Both the position numbers and the translations under genes were made by a program. From the NCBI GenBank assembly GCA_021202925.1, contig JAJQCD010000014.1, positions 62,001 through 126,000 on the forward strand: DNA of 64,000 nt, written 5' to 3'. The DNA comes from Clostridiales bacterium (GTDB lineage: Bacteria; Bacillota; Clostridia; Lachnospirales; Lachnospiraceae). Under the pieces are notes generated by a model that saw only the letters and a list, made by a program, of their open reading frames with translations, ran no database searches and had not been told where the DNA came from. Positions 16,989 through 25,051 of the stretch are shown piece by piece; the stretch's first letter is position 1; each line of letters starts with the position of its first letter.

Positions 16989-19016
16989 CTATGTCTGTGC
17001 CTGAGTTGTCTCTAAAGCCGCCGTCGTCTGTTTCGCCGGATCCTTGCCCTTACTGATGACCAGGTCCACCGAATCGCCCTTTTTCACTTCCGCTCCGTTT
17101 TCCACACTCTGGGAAATAACCTTTCCGGAAGCAATCGAGTCACTATACTCCTCCGTCACTCCGCCTACAGTAAGACCAAGGGCTTCGATTGTTTCTGTTG
17201 CCTCCTCAAGTGACATCAGTTGTACATTCTCCATATAAATCTTTTCCTGGCCAATGCTGACCGTGACCGTCACATAGGTATCGCGATTCACCATCTCTCC
17301 TGCGGCCGGAGACTGCGCCAGAATCGTGCCTTCCGGTTCGTCGCTGTTTTCTTCTACCCAGTTAACCTTCAGGCCAACCGCCTCCAGGGCAGGTTCCACG
17401 TCCCCGCGGTTCAGTGCCATCAGTTCCGGAACCTCTACCTGCACGCTCTCGTCGCCTTGCTGACTCTCCTCGTTCATGCAGATCGTCAGAACAATCTCCG
17501 CGCTCAAGGCCACATTATCGTTCTGTTCTTCACTGACACTCAGAACCGAATCGTAGAGTCCTGGTTCGTCGCTTTCCTTAATCACAACATTCCGAAAACC
17601 GGCTTCTTCCAGCTTCTCCATCGCTTCCTCACGCATCAGCCCGACAATGGACGGGAAAACCGCTTTCTCCTGTCCCTTACTGATATACACCATGACCTCG
17701 GTTCCCTGCGCGATCACGCTGTTGGCCGGCACTTCCTGATACGAAATCAGATTCTCCGGGATTTCCTCGGAATATTCCATCCGGTCTCTCGACATGCCCA
17801 GACGCTCATCTGCCAGAATGGTCTCCGCCTCATCTGCGTCCTCGTTGACCACATTCGGCATACGAACCATATCCGCTTCCATCTGTGCCGTAGACGAACT
17901 CATATGCAGCCGGATCACGCCGGTCATCAGAAGGACAATCACTGCGGCTACCGCCAGAATCACGGCGCCACTCAAAGCGAACACCCACTTCGGAATCCTG
18001 CCCACATCGTTTTTATCCTTCGTGATCGTGCGTTCCTTTACTTCTGCCGCGGACAGTTCTGTCAGGAACTCGCCCATGGTCTGCGTCCGATCCTGCGTCT
18101 TGATATGGAGCGCATTCATCAGCGCGGTTTCTGTCGGCTTGCTCAGTTTGACGCCCAGCCGGGACGGCTTCTTCAGTTCATCCTTGACGCTGCGCTCCAT
18201 CGCATCCTCCGGCGTCACCTCCGTAAGCATTTTATAGAGCGTAGCCGCCAACGCGTACACGTCTGTCCAGGTCCCCTGATCGCCCCGGCTGCGATACTGC
18301 TCCTCCGGGGCATAACCCGGTTTGATGATTACAGACAGACTCTTGCTGTGCTTTGTGGTCGCGTAACGGGCCGCGCCAAAATCCAGGAGCTTGACCCGCA
18401 GGTTGTCAGGCTCATCCGGGTTCAACACATAGATATTGTCCGGCGCAATGTCCCGGTGAAGGATTCCCTCCTTATGTACGCTCTCCATGGCGGAAGCGAT
18501 CTGCTTCGTGACATGAATCGCCTGCTCCGGCGTCATCTTTCCCTTCTCCTTCAGGTAATCCTTCAATGTCATACCTTCCAGAAATTCCATAACAATATAG
18601 GAAGTATTGTTTGCCTCAAAGCAATCGTAAATCTGGACGATCCCCGGTACGGATTCAAAACGGGCCAGCCGCCTGGCTTCCTCAATCGTCTTCACCAAGC
18701 CCTCCCGGTACTGCTCCTCCCGTTCTCCGGAATAGACCGTCACCGGCAGCTGCGTCGGCATCCGCGTGGCAAACTCTCCCGGCAGGTATTCCTTGATCGC
18801 AACCTTACGTTGCATCAGGTAATCCCACCCAACATATGTGATTCCAAATCCGCCAAAGCCCAGTACCTTTCCGACGATATACTTCTCTTTGAGTACCGTA
18901 CCGGGCGGAATGTGGTACGACTGCTCCGCCGGTGTATCAAAGGCATACCCGCAATAAGGACAGACTTCAAAGCGATCGTCGTATTCCTTCATGCAGCCCA
19001 TGCATAATCTGTTCAT
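16989..19016 (-). CDS. Zinc-ribbon Ser/Thr kinase with PASTA ectodomain (PknB/PrkC-like)
   Basis: Transmembrane Hanks-type kinase, 675 aa. Order: zinc ribbon (CMGC...CPYCGY) at residues 5-24; kinase domain from about 42 with GFGGFGITY, KVAIKEY, HRDIAPDN, LLDFGAAR and GYAPEEQY, all catalytic motifs intact; one transmembrane helix (PKWVFALSGAVILAVAAVIV) around 343; four PASTA-like repeats outside, each with the XSXGXE-type ends (VYISKGQEKAV, VTVSIGQEK, LVISKGKDP). PASTA modules in PrkC sense muropeptides or lipid II. The zinc ribbon at the N-terminus is not part of classical PrkC. Translation stops at an amber codon after TTQAQT while a Thr/Ala/Pro tail continues in frame. GGGAG precedes the ATG. 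Confidence 0.88.
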   Translation of the reverse strand: MNRLCMGCMKEYDDRFEVCPYCGYAFDTPAEQSYHIPPGTVLKEKYIVGKVLGFGGFGITYVGWDYLMQRKVAIKEYLPGEFATRMPTQLPVTVYSGEREEQYREGLVKTIEEARRLARFESVPGIVQIYDCFEANNTSYIVMEFLEGMTLKDYLKEKGKMTPEQAIHVTKQIASAMESVHKEGILHRDIAPDNIYVLNPDEPDNLRVKLLDFGAARYATTKHSKSLSVIIKPGYAPEEQYRSRGDQGTWTDVYALAATLYKMLTEVTPEDAMERSVKDELKKPSRLGVKLSKPTETALMNALHIKTQDRTQTMGEFLTELSAAEVKERTITKDKNDVGRIPKWVFALSGAVILAVAAVIVLLMTGVIRLHMSSSTAQMEADMVRMPNVVNEDADEAETILADERLGMSRDRMEYSEEIPENLISYQEVPANSVIAQGTEVMVYISKGQEKAVFPSIVGLMREEAMEKLEEAGFRNVVIKESDEPGLYDSVLSVSEEQNDNVALSAEIVLTICMNEESQQGDESVQVEVPELMALNRGDVEPALEAVGLKVNWVEENSDEPEGTILAQSPAAGEMVNRDTYVTVTVSIGQEKIYMENVQLMSLEEATETIEALGLTVGGVTEEYSDSIASGKVISQSVENGAEVKKGDSVDLVISKGKDPAKQTTAALETTQAQT

Positions 19017-19037
19017 AGCACACTCCCGCTGCCCGCC

Positions 19038-19776
19038 TTATGACTGGCCGTTCTCTTTCTTCTCCAGGTCTTCCCAGGCAAATTCCTTCGTACAGCAGGG
19101 AATGATCATCAGATCTACCTTGCCAAGTGAAATGATGTCGTTGGCTTTCAGCACAACATGATCCAGAACCACATCGTCATTGACATAAAACAGCTCTCTG
19201 GCATCTCCCGCCTGCGCAAGGAACATCCTCTCCTTTGGCTCATAAACAATCACCGCATGACGGTCTCTGGAAACCGAACGCTCCCCTTCCAGACAGATAT
19301 CCATATCGCGGCCGCGGCCAATAAAATTCCGCCCGCTTTTCAGCGTAAAGCTCTGGCCAAAATACTCGCCTTTCGTGCAGACCAGCCATCCCACCACCGG
19401 CTCTGCCTTCACCGGCGTGGCAATCGCTTCCTCATAATAACGACGCGTCGGTACATCGTCATCCGGCAAAGACTGCACCGGAGCGGCCGCGGACGGTTGT
19501 GGACGAACCGGTTCCATCGGAAGTACCTCGACTGGTTCCTGTCTCTTCTGAGTCACATCGGAATCGGTCGCAATATGCTGCACTGTAACCGCATCATCTT
19601 CAGCAACCCCACCTCCGCTGTAAAGAATCCATTGTTACATTCTCCGATCCATTTACCGGCCGCATGGCTACGGTCGTGGAATCATCAGACGCCCCGGCCG
19701 CCGCACCGCAATGTGGGCAGGACGCGTAACGATCTCCGTCATAGAAATGACCTTTTTCACACCTTTTCAAATTCAT
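19038..19776 (-). pseudogene. Zinc-ribbon FHA protein, frameshifted
   Basis: A paralogue of the FHA gene at 30271-30882. The true start is the ATG at 19776 (GGAGGG six bases ahead) giving MNLKRCEKGHFYDGDRYASCPHCG, but this frame stops at 19600. The rest (ORF 19038-19583, with NFIGRGRDMDICLEG, RSVSRDRHAVI and the ending IIPCCTKEFAWEDL) is in another frame. Removing one T from the minus-strand TCTTTAC at about 19622-19624 restores DSYSGGGVAEDD, which matches DSYNSSAGMGG in the paralogue. So either a single-base insertion or a sequence error. When whole it would be a soluble protein of about 245 aa carrying a zinc ribbon and a phosphothreonine-binding domain. Confidence 0.82.
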
Positions 19777-19879
19777 ATCTATCCCTCCATTCTTTCTGTT
19801 ACTTGATTATCTGGAACCGGGGCAGGCATAACCTTCCCGCCTCCGGTATCTCCACAGATTATTCTGCCGCAAAACCGCC

Positions 19880-22123
19880 CTATGACATTGGGCTGTCTAC
19901 GGATTCCGGACTTTCTACGGCTGCCGATGTCTCTGTAATCTCCGACGCCTCAATCGTGAACGGTAACACCGTTGCCTCTGATACGGCGGTCGTCTCCGGC
20001 ACTATCGTCGTTTCCGGTTCCGCCATTGTCTCTGGCGCCACCGTCGTTTCCGGCGCCACCGTCGTTTCCGGCGCTGCGGTTGTCTCTGGCGCTGCCGTTG
20101 TCTCCGGCGCTGCCGTTGTCTCCGGCGCTGCCGTTGTCTCTGGCGCTGCCGTTGTAACCGGCGCCGCGGTTGTGGCGGTTGTGGTCGATTTCTTCACAGA
20201 AGACGTCTGCTTCGCCGGATTCTTTCCTTTGCTGACCGTCAGATCCACAGAATCGCCGCGCAAAGCCGCCTCATCCTGTGCAATACTCTGCGTAATCACC
20301 TTTCCGGATGCAACCGAGTCGCTGTATGTTTCCGTCACGGTTCCGACTGCAAGTCCCAGCGTCTCGATCTCCTCTGTCGCCTCCTCCAGCGACATCAGCA
20401 ACACGTTTTTCATATAGATTTTTTCCGGGCCGATACTGACTGTCACGGTCACGTAGGTATCCCGGTTCACAATCTCGTCCGCCTTCGGTTCCTGCGCCAG
20501 TACACGTCCCTCTGGCTCATCACTGTACTCTTCCACCGGATTCAGCTTCAGGCCTTTCTTTTCCAATGCGGCTCCCGCTTCTGCCCGATCCATGCCGATC
20601 AGGTCAGGAGCCTTCACCTGCTGGCTGTCATCGCCATCCAGACTTGCCTCATTCATACAGACCGTAACCATAATCTCTGTGCCCAACGCCACGTTGGCGC
20701 CCTCCATCTGACTGATCTCCAGAATGTGATTGTAAACGCCTTCGTCCATGGATTCCTTCATCTGAATATTCTCAAAACCGGCCTCCGCAAGCCGCTCCAG
20801 TCCTTCCTCACGCGCCAGTCCCCGCACCCGGGGAATCACACCTTTTTCCGAACCTTTGCTGATATGGACGACAATCTCCGTCCCCGCATCGAGCAGAGTC
20901 CCTACGGGCTTTTCCTGATAAGAAATCACATTTTCCCCAACTTCATCCGAATATTCCATCCGCTCTCTCGACATTTCCAGGCCAAGATCCTTCAATGCTT
21001 CTTCTGCTTCATCCGCATCCCGGTTCACGACATTGATCATGCGGACAGTTCCCTTTTGCAGTCCGGTCTCACCGGTCTCTTTCAGAGAAACACGCAGGAA
21101 ACCAACTCCTATCACAATCATCAGCACCAGCAATACTCCTGCAATCGCCGCCGCCGCGATAACCGCTCCTTTCGGAATCCCTAACGGTTTCCGCAGATCC
21201 CGCCTTCTGTTGCGGTTCCTGGAAAAAGACTCCTCTGCTTCTCGCGTCACCCGGCCATTTAATTCCTCCTGAAACCGACGCATGGACTTGGTCTCATGAG
21301 AAAGTGCATGCTTCATGGCCGTCATCACATTCCTGGAAAGTCCCGTCTGGCTCAACAGTAGTTCCTGCTCCAGCCTGTCACCTTCGAGAATCTCCCGCCC
21401 GCTCACCAGGCAGCAGAACAGCTTTGCCAGGCCATATACATCTGTTTCCGGTCCCGGATTATCATAATTTACAATTCCCGGTTCCCCGCAGACATAGCGC
21501 CACGAACCAAAATCCTTCAGAATCAGCCGTCCGTCTCCCGTATACCAGAATGCCTCCGGATCAAGCATTCCATGGCTGACTCCAAGTTCATGGCATTTTT
21601 CCACGGCCTCCCAGGCCTTCCTCAGCAAAGTCAGCGCCTCGCTTTCACTCAGGCGTCCGTCGGCTAATCTGTCCCCCAGCGTCTGCAGTTCCCGTGCCTC
21701 CGTAATTGCATAGGCCGTCCGGTTCTCCTCAAAGCAGGCGCAATAGGTTATCACATCCGGCTCCCGGTACGCGCGAATCAGTTCCCGGCTCTCATGGATA
21801 AACGCCTGCAGCCCTTCCTGAAATCGTTCCTGCCTTGATTCATAAATGGTCATCTGCGGATTCCCGCCACGCGAGGCACAATATCTGGGGAAATATTCCT
21901 GAATCCGTACCTGACGGTCAAAGATGGCATCCCAGCCCCGGTAACAGATATCCACATCACGCACCCGGATCACGGTTCCCACAATATAGCGGCTGTGCAG
22001 GATCGTTCCCGGCATCAGCCCCATATCTGCCTCCCGTGTCACACCGTGAACGTATCCGCAATAAGGACATTTGTCTTCATATTCCTCGGCGTATTCCTTC
22101 ATACAGTTCAGACAACGCCTCAT
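19880..22123 (-). CDS. PASTA-type transmembrane pseudokinase
   Basis: 747 aa, built like the kinase at 16989-19016: zinc ribbon (CLNCMKEY...CPYCGY), kinase-like domain, transmembrane helix (AVIAAAAIAGVLLVLMIVIGVG, around 335) and four PASTA-like repeats, then a long PETTAA-repeat tail. The catalytic motifs are lost: the glycine loop reads VIRVRDVDICY, the VAIK lysine is Gln (RQVRIQEYF), HRD is replaced by SHGMLDPEA without the catalytic Asp or Asn, and the APE region is gone; only KDFG survives. It is therefore predicted inactive and probably allosteric or scaffolding for the active PASTA kinase. The start at 22123 overlaps the previous stop as ATGA; the ORF track's 12 extra codons are not needed. 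Confidence 0.86.
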   Translation of the reverse strand: MRRCLNCMKEYAEEYEDKCPYCGYVHGVTREADMGLMPGTILHSRYIVGTVIRVRDVDICYRGWDAIFDRQVRIQEYFPRYCASRGGNPQMTIYESRQERFQEGLQAFIHESRELIRAYREPDVITYCACFEENRTAYAITEARELQTLGDRLADGRLSESEALTLLRKAWEAVEKCHELGVSHGMLDPEAFWYTGDGRLILKDFGSWRYVCGEPGIVNYDNPGPETDVYGLAKLFCCLVSGREILEGDRLEQELLLSQTGLSRNVMTAMKHALSHETKSMRRFQEELNGRVTREAEESFSRNRNRRRDLRKPLGIPKGAVIAAAAIAGVLLVLMIVIGVGFLRVSLKETGETGLQKGTVRMINVVNRDADEAEEALKDLGLEMSRERMEYSDEVGENVISYQEKPVGTLLDAGTEIVVHISKGSEKGVIPRVRGLAREEGLERLAEAGFENIQMKESMDEGVYNHILEISQMEGANVALGTEIMVTVCMNEASLDGDDSQQVKAPDLIGMDRAEAGAALEKKGLKLNPVEEYSDEPEGRVLAQEPKADEIVNRDTYVTVTVSIGPEKIYMKNVLLMSLEEATEEIETLGLAVGTVTETYSDSVASGKVITQSIAQDEAALRGDSVDLTVSKGKNPAKQTSSVKKSTTTATTAAPVTTAAPETTAAPETTAAPETTAAPETTAAPETTVAPETTVAPETMAEPETTIVPETTAVSEATVLPFTIEASEITETSAAVESPESVDSPMS
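20020..20172 (-). repeat. 18-bp tandem repeats encoding ETTAAP units
   Basis: About eight imperfect copies of an 18-bp unit (ggcgctgccgttgtctcc and variants), each coding for six residues of the pseudokinase tail. Similar repeats occur at about 16860-16975 in the severed kinase tail. The tail is likely a disordered extracellular or wall-spanning spacer; copy number may vary by slippage. Confidence 0.75.
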
Positions 22124-24243
22124 ACGTCCTGATCCTCTCCATACTCCATCGTCAGCCAATCCAGAAGACCGGCCAGTTCCTCAAACTCATTGTTGCTCTC
22201 GACATAAGTTTTCATCATATTTTTGTTGAGGGGCAACCCATTCCCGCCCTGAAGGTTATACACATCCTGCGCGGTCTCTCCCAGGAGATAATATACCAGA
22301 CTATCCGCCGCTTCCTTGGCATCCCCCTCCAGGCTGCCGTCAATACTCCAGAGAGAGGTGAACTGTCCCCGAATCTTCCCGTCCTTCCAGAGACTCTCCA
22401 TCACTTCCATCCGGTAAATGCCGCCCAGGCTGGCCCGGATAACCTCATAGTCATCCGTCGTTCCCAGATAATACGCTGTCCGGCGTTCCAGGAACGGTTC
22501 GTAACCCTTTTCTCCGGTCTCCGGCTCCTCAAACGCTTCCTGCCCGGCAGCGTCCGCAAACGCCGTACGATACATCTCGCGCACTTCACTGCTCACACAA
22601 TAGCTGACGTTTCCTTCTGAATCAATCAGCTGGCTTATGTTCGTTACCTCGTCTGCCCGGAAATCCTCCGGGATCTGGTTCGTATTGACATAGAGCACCG
22701 GTGCGCGGAACGAAATCGGAATCTGTTTCTTCTCCTCCCCGAAATATGCCTGGAATCCCTTATCCTTCATAAAGTAATAATTCTTCTCATCCAACGTATC
22801 ATATGTGGTATCCAGCGTCCCCAGCCTTGCCCAAAGCTCTGCATCAGCCGCCGTGATCGATGTGGTTTCAAAGACGGCCGGCAGCGTACTTGCCTCCATC
22901 AGCTGTCCGGCATATTCCTCTGACGAATCTCCGGAGATCAGTTCCAGCGTGACGCTGGAAAATCTTTCCTGATATTCTTCTGCCATCTTCCCGAGCATTT
23001 CCTCCGATGTGATCCGTTCCACATGTTTCGTTTCACCCGTTTCCGTTCCTATCGCGGACGCTGCCTCAATCTCAGAAAGTTTCTCTGCATTGATGTCCGG
23101 CATCTCAACACGAATCGCCGCTGCAATCCGATAGAGCGCCTGCTGTTTCCCCCGATACACCCAGAGACATCCTGCTCCCGCCGCGAGCACCACCAGACAG
23201 ATTCCTGCGATACCGATTCCACGCCGGAACTTTCTGCGTTTCAGTTCCGCATCGACCGTAAGTATTTTCGTCTGATTCTGAATGGCCTCCTTGAACTGAT
23301 CCACATTGCGGAAACGCAGCTCCTGGTTCAGGGCCATTGCCCTCATGATACTGGTATTCAGATACTCCGGTAGGTCCGGCACAAAAGTCACAGGCGGTGG
23401 GAGCTTATCATCCACAACCCGGTTCACGGACTCCTCCGGCATCCTTCCGGTGATCGACCGGTAAAGCACTGCACCGACCGCATAAATATCTGTCCACGGT
23501 CCCTGACGGCTCCGGCTCCGATACTGCTCCGGCGGCGCATAACCTGGCTTCAGGATAATCGAGAGCGTCTTTTCTTCCTCTCCGCTCGAAAAACGCGCCG
23601 CGCCGAAGTCAATCAGCTTCACCCGGTATCGATCGGATCCCGGTTCCTCCGGCACCAGAAAAATATTATCCGGACTCACATCACGGTGAATGATGCCCAC
23701 CTTGTGAATCTCTTTCAACGCATCCAGCACAGACATGACGACATGAACCGCCTCGTCTACCTCCACCTTTCCGCCATGCTGCTTAATATATTCCTTATAG
23801 GACATGCCGTCCAGAAACTCCATAGCAATGTATGCCGTATTGTTCTCCTCGAAGAACTCATACACATTTACGATATTCGGATGCGTGTTAAAGCGCGCCA
23901 TATTCCTCGCTTCCGCCAGGAACCGTTCTTTGCCGCCGCGAAACTCCTCTGCCCGGTTTCCGGAATAGACGATCACTTCCTTCTCTCCCGGCACACGATT
24001 GACGATTCCATTGGGATAATATTCCTTGACTGCTACCTTCTTCTCCAGAACCGTATCCCATGCACGGTAGGTAATGCCAAATCCACCGAATCCGACCGTC
24101 GTACCGACCAGATAGCGATCCTTCAGCTTCACCCCCGGATACAGATGATACGCTTCCTTAGGCGGACTCCCCGGTATAAAACCACACCAGGGACAGACCC
24201 CATAGGCTTCGTCAAACGTTTTCATGCAGTTTAAGCAAATCAT
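22120..24243 (-). CDS. Zinc-ribbon Ser/Thr kinase with extracellular solute-binding-like domain
   Basis: 707 aa. Zinc ribbon (CLNC...CPWCGF, residues 3-21); kinase domain from about 38 with GFGGFGITY, KVAVKEYYP, HRDVSPDN, LIDFGAAR and GYAPPEQY, so active; transmembrane helix (GIAGICLVVLAAGAGCLWVY) near 345; then about 335 residues outside that read like an ABC-type solute-binding fold: LPAVFETTSIT, APVLYVNTNQIPEDF, ERRTAYYLGTTDDYEVI and, near the end, NLQGGNGLPLNKNMM. A kinase carrying such a sensor would couple binding of a sugar-like or other solute to phosphorylation. It overlaps the preceding phosphatase by 32 bases and the pseudokinase by 4. The ectodomain call is by eye and needs profile confirmation. 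Confidence 0.82.
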   Translation of the reverse strand: MICLNCMKTFDEAYGVCPWCGFIPGSPPKEAYHLYPGVKLKDRYLVGTTVGFGGFGITYRAWDTVLEKKVAVKEYYPNGIVNRVPGEKEVIVYSGNRAEEFRGGKERFLAEARNMARFNTHPNIVNVYEFFEENNTAYIAMEFLDGMSYKEYIKQHGGKVEVDEAVHVVMSVLDALKEIHKVGIIHRDVSPDNIFLVPEEPGSDRYRVKLIDFGAARFSSGEEEKTLSIILKPGYAPPEQYRSRSRQGPWTDIYAVGAVLYRSITGRMPEESVNRVVDDKLPPPVTFVPDLPEYLNTSIMRAMALNQELRFRNVDQFKEAIQNQTKILTVDAELKRRKFRRGIGIAGICLVVLAAGAGCLWVYRGKQQALYRIAAAIRVEMPDINAEKLSEIEAASAIGTETGETKHVERITSEEMLGKMAEEYQERFSSVTLELISGDSSEEYAGQLMEASTLPAVFETTSITAADAELWARLGTLDTTYDTLDEKNYYFMKDKGFQAYFGEEKKQIPISFRAPVLYVNTNQIPEDFRADEVTNISQLIDSEGNVSYCVSSEVREMYRTAFADAAGQEAFEEPETGEKGYEPFLERRTAYYLGTTDDYEVIRASLGGIYRMEVMESLWKDGKIRGQFTSLWSIDGSLEGDAKEAADSLVYYLLGETAQDVYNLQGGNGLPLNKNMMKTYVESNNEFEELAGLLDWLTMEYGEDQDV

Positions 24244-25051
24244 CCCTGCCGTCCTCCTGTTTTCCCAAATATCGGATCAGAACCGCCGTCGTATTGTCCT
24301 GTCCTCTCACTCTGCGGTCCATAGCCATATCCGTCAGCCGATCCGCTGCGATTGCCATATCAATGTCATTATCCGTTGCCATCGCCCAGACCTGGCTCTC
24401 ATTCAGGCTTTTGTAAATTCCATCGCTGCAGAGTACCACAATATCGCCCGGCTCCAGCTTCAGAGGAGTCCGGTTGGAATCGATATACTGAACATGATTC
24501 ATGCCGAGAAAACTGATCAGCGCGTCCGCCTGCGGCGTCGCCGATTCCCGGTCAAATTCCTCCCTGCTGATCACGCCGGCATCCAGCCTTTGCTTTAACA
24601 GCAGACGATAATTGTGTTCCACATTCAGTGAACGAATCCGGTCGCCACGAATCAGATAAATCATGCTGTCTCCCACCGACACCCAGTACATCTGATCGCC
24701 CTGAAAGCTCGCGGCCACCAGTGTCGTCCCGGCCCCCAGCGCTTTTCCCCTTTCATTGCGCAACGCTGTCACCGCCTGATCCATCCTGCCAACTTCCCCG
24801 GTCAGGAAATCCGACATCGGAAGATTTCCCGACCTGCGGCGAAAATCCTGAATCATCTGCTGAATGGCCGTCTGGCTGGCCCGTTCTCCACCTTCGAGAC
24901 CGCCCATGCCATCACAGACGACCGCCAGAATCTGATCGGAGTCAATGCAATAATAAGCAGCGTCCTGCTGATATTTTCTGGTTCCCAGGATGCTGCTTGC
25001 CCCTACATCATAAGTGGGATTCCAGCCACGCTTTTCCTCAACGATATTCAT
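24212..25051 (-). CDS. PP2C-family Ser/Thr phosphatase
   Basis: Metal-dependent phosphatase of the PP2C/Stp family, 279 aa, likely to reverse the action of the neighbouring kinases. Motifs: RKYQQDAAYY (metal Asp), VCDGMGGLEGGE, VSVGDSMIYLIRG, CSDGIYKSL and GQDNTTAVLI with the last metal-binding Asp. No membrane segment. Its start overlaps the end of the kinase-FHA gene by 14 bases and its end overlaps the next kinase by 32, so the three are translationally coupled: a kinase-phosphatase-kinase cassette. Confidence 0.92.
   Translation of the reverse strand: MNIVEEKRGWNPTYDVGASSILGTRKYQQDAAYYCIDSDQILAVVCDGMGGLEGGERASQTAIQQMIQDFRRRSGNLPMSDFLTGEVGRMDQAVTALRNERGKALGAGTTLVAASFQGDQMYWVSVGDSMIYLIRGDRIRSLNVEHNYRLLLKQRLDAGVISREEFDRESATPQADALISFLGMNHVQYIDSNRTPLKLEPGDIVVLCSDGIYKSLNESQVWAMATDNDIDMAIAADRLTDMAMDRRVRGQDNTTAVLIRYLGKQEDGRDDLLKLHENV

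Noticed and set aside
17220-19007. A 595-codon plus-strand ORF opposite the PASTA kinase
   Set aside because: Shadow of codon bias on the antisense strand; His/Leu/Arg-rich product without domains, no ribosome site, and the minus strand carries a clear kinase.
20020-20172. Regular repeats resembling a CRISPR array
   Set aside because: The 18-bp units are contiguous coding repeats for ETTAAP without spacers, and no cas genes are present.
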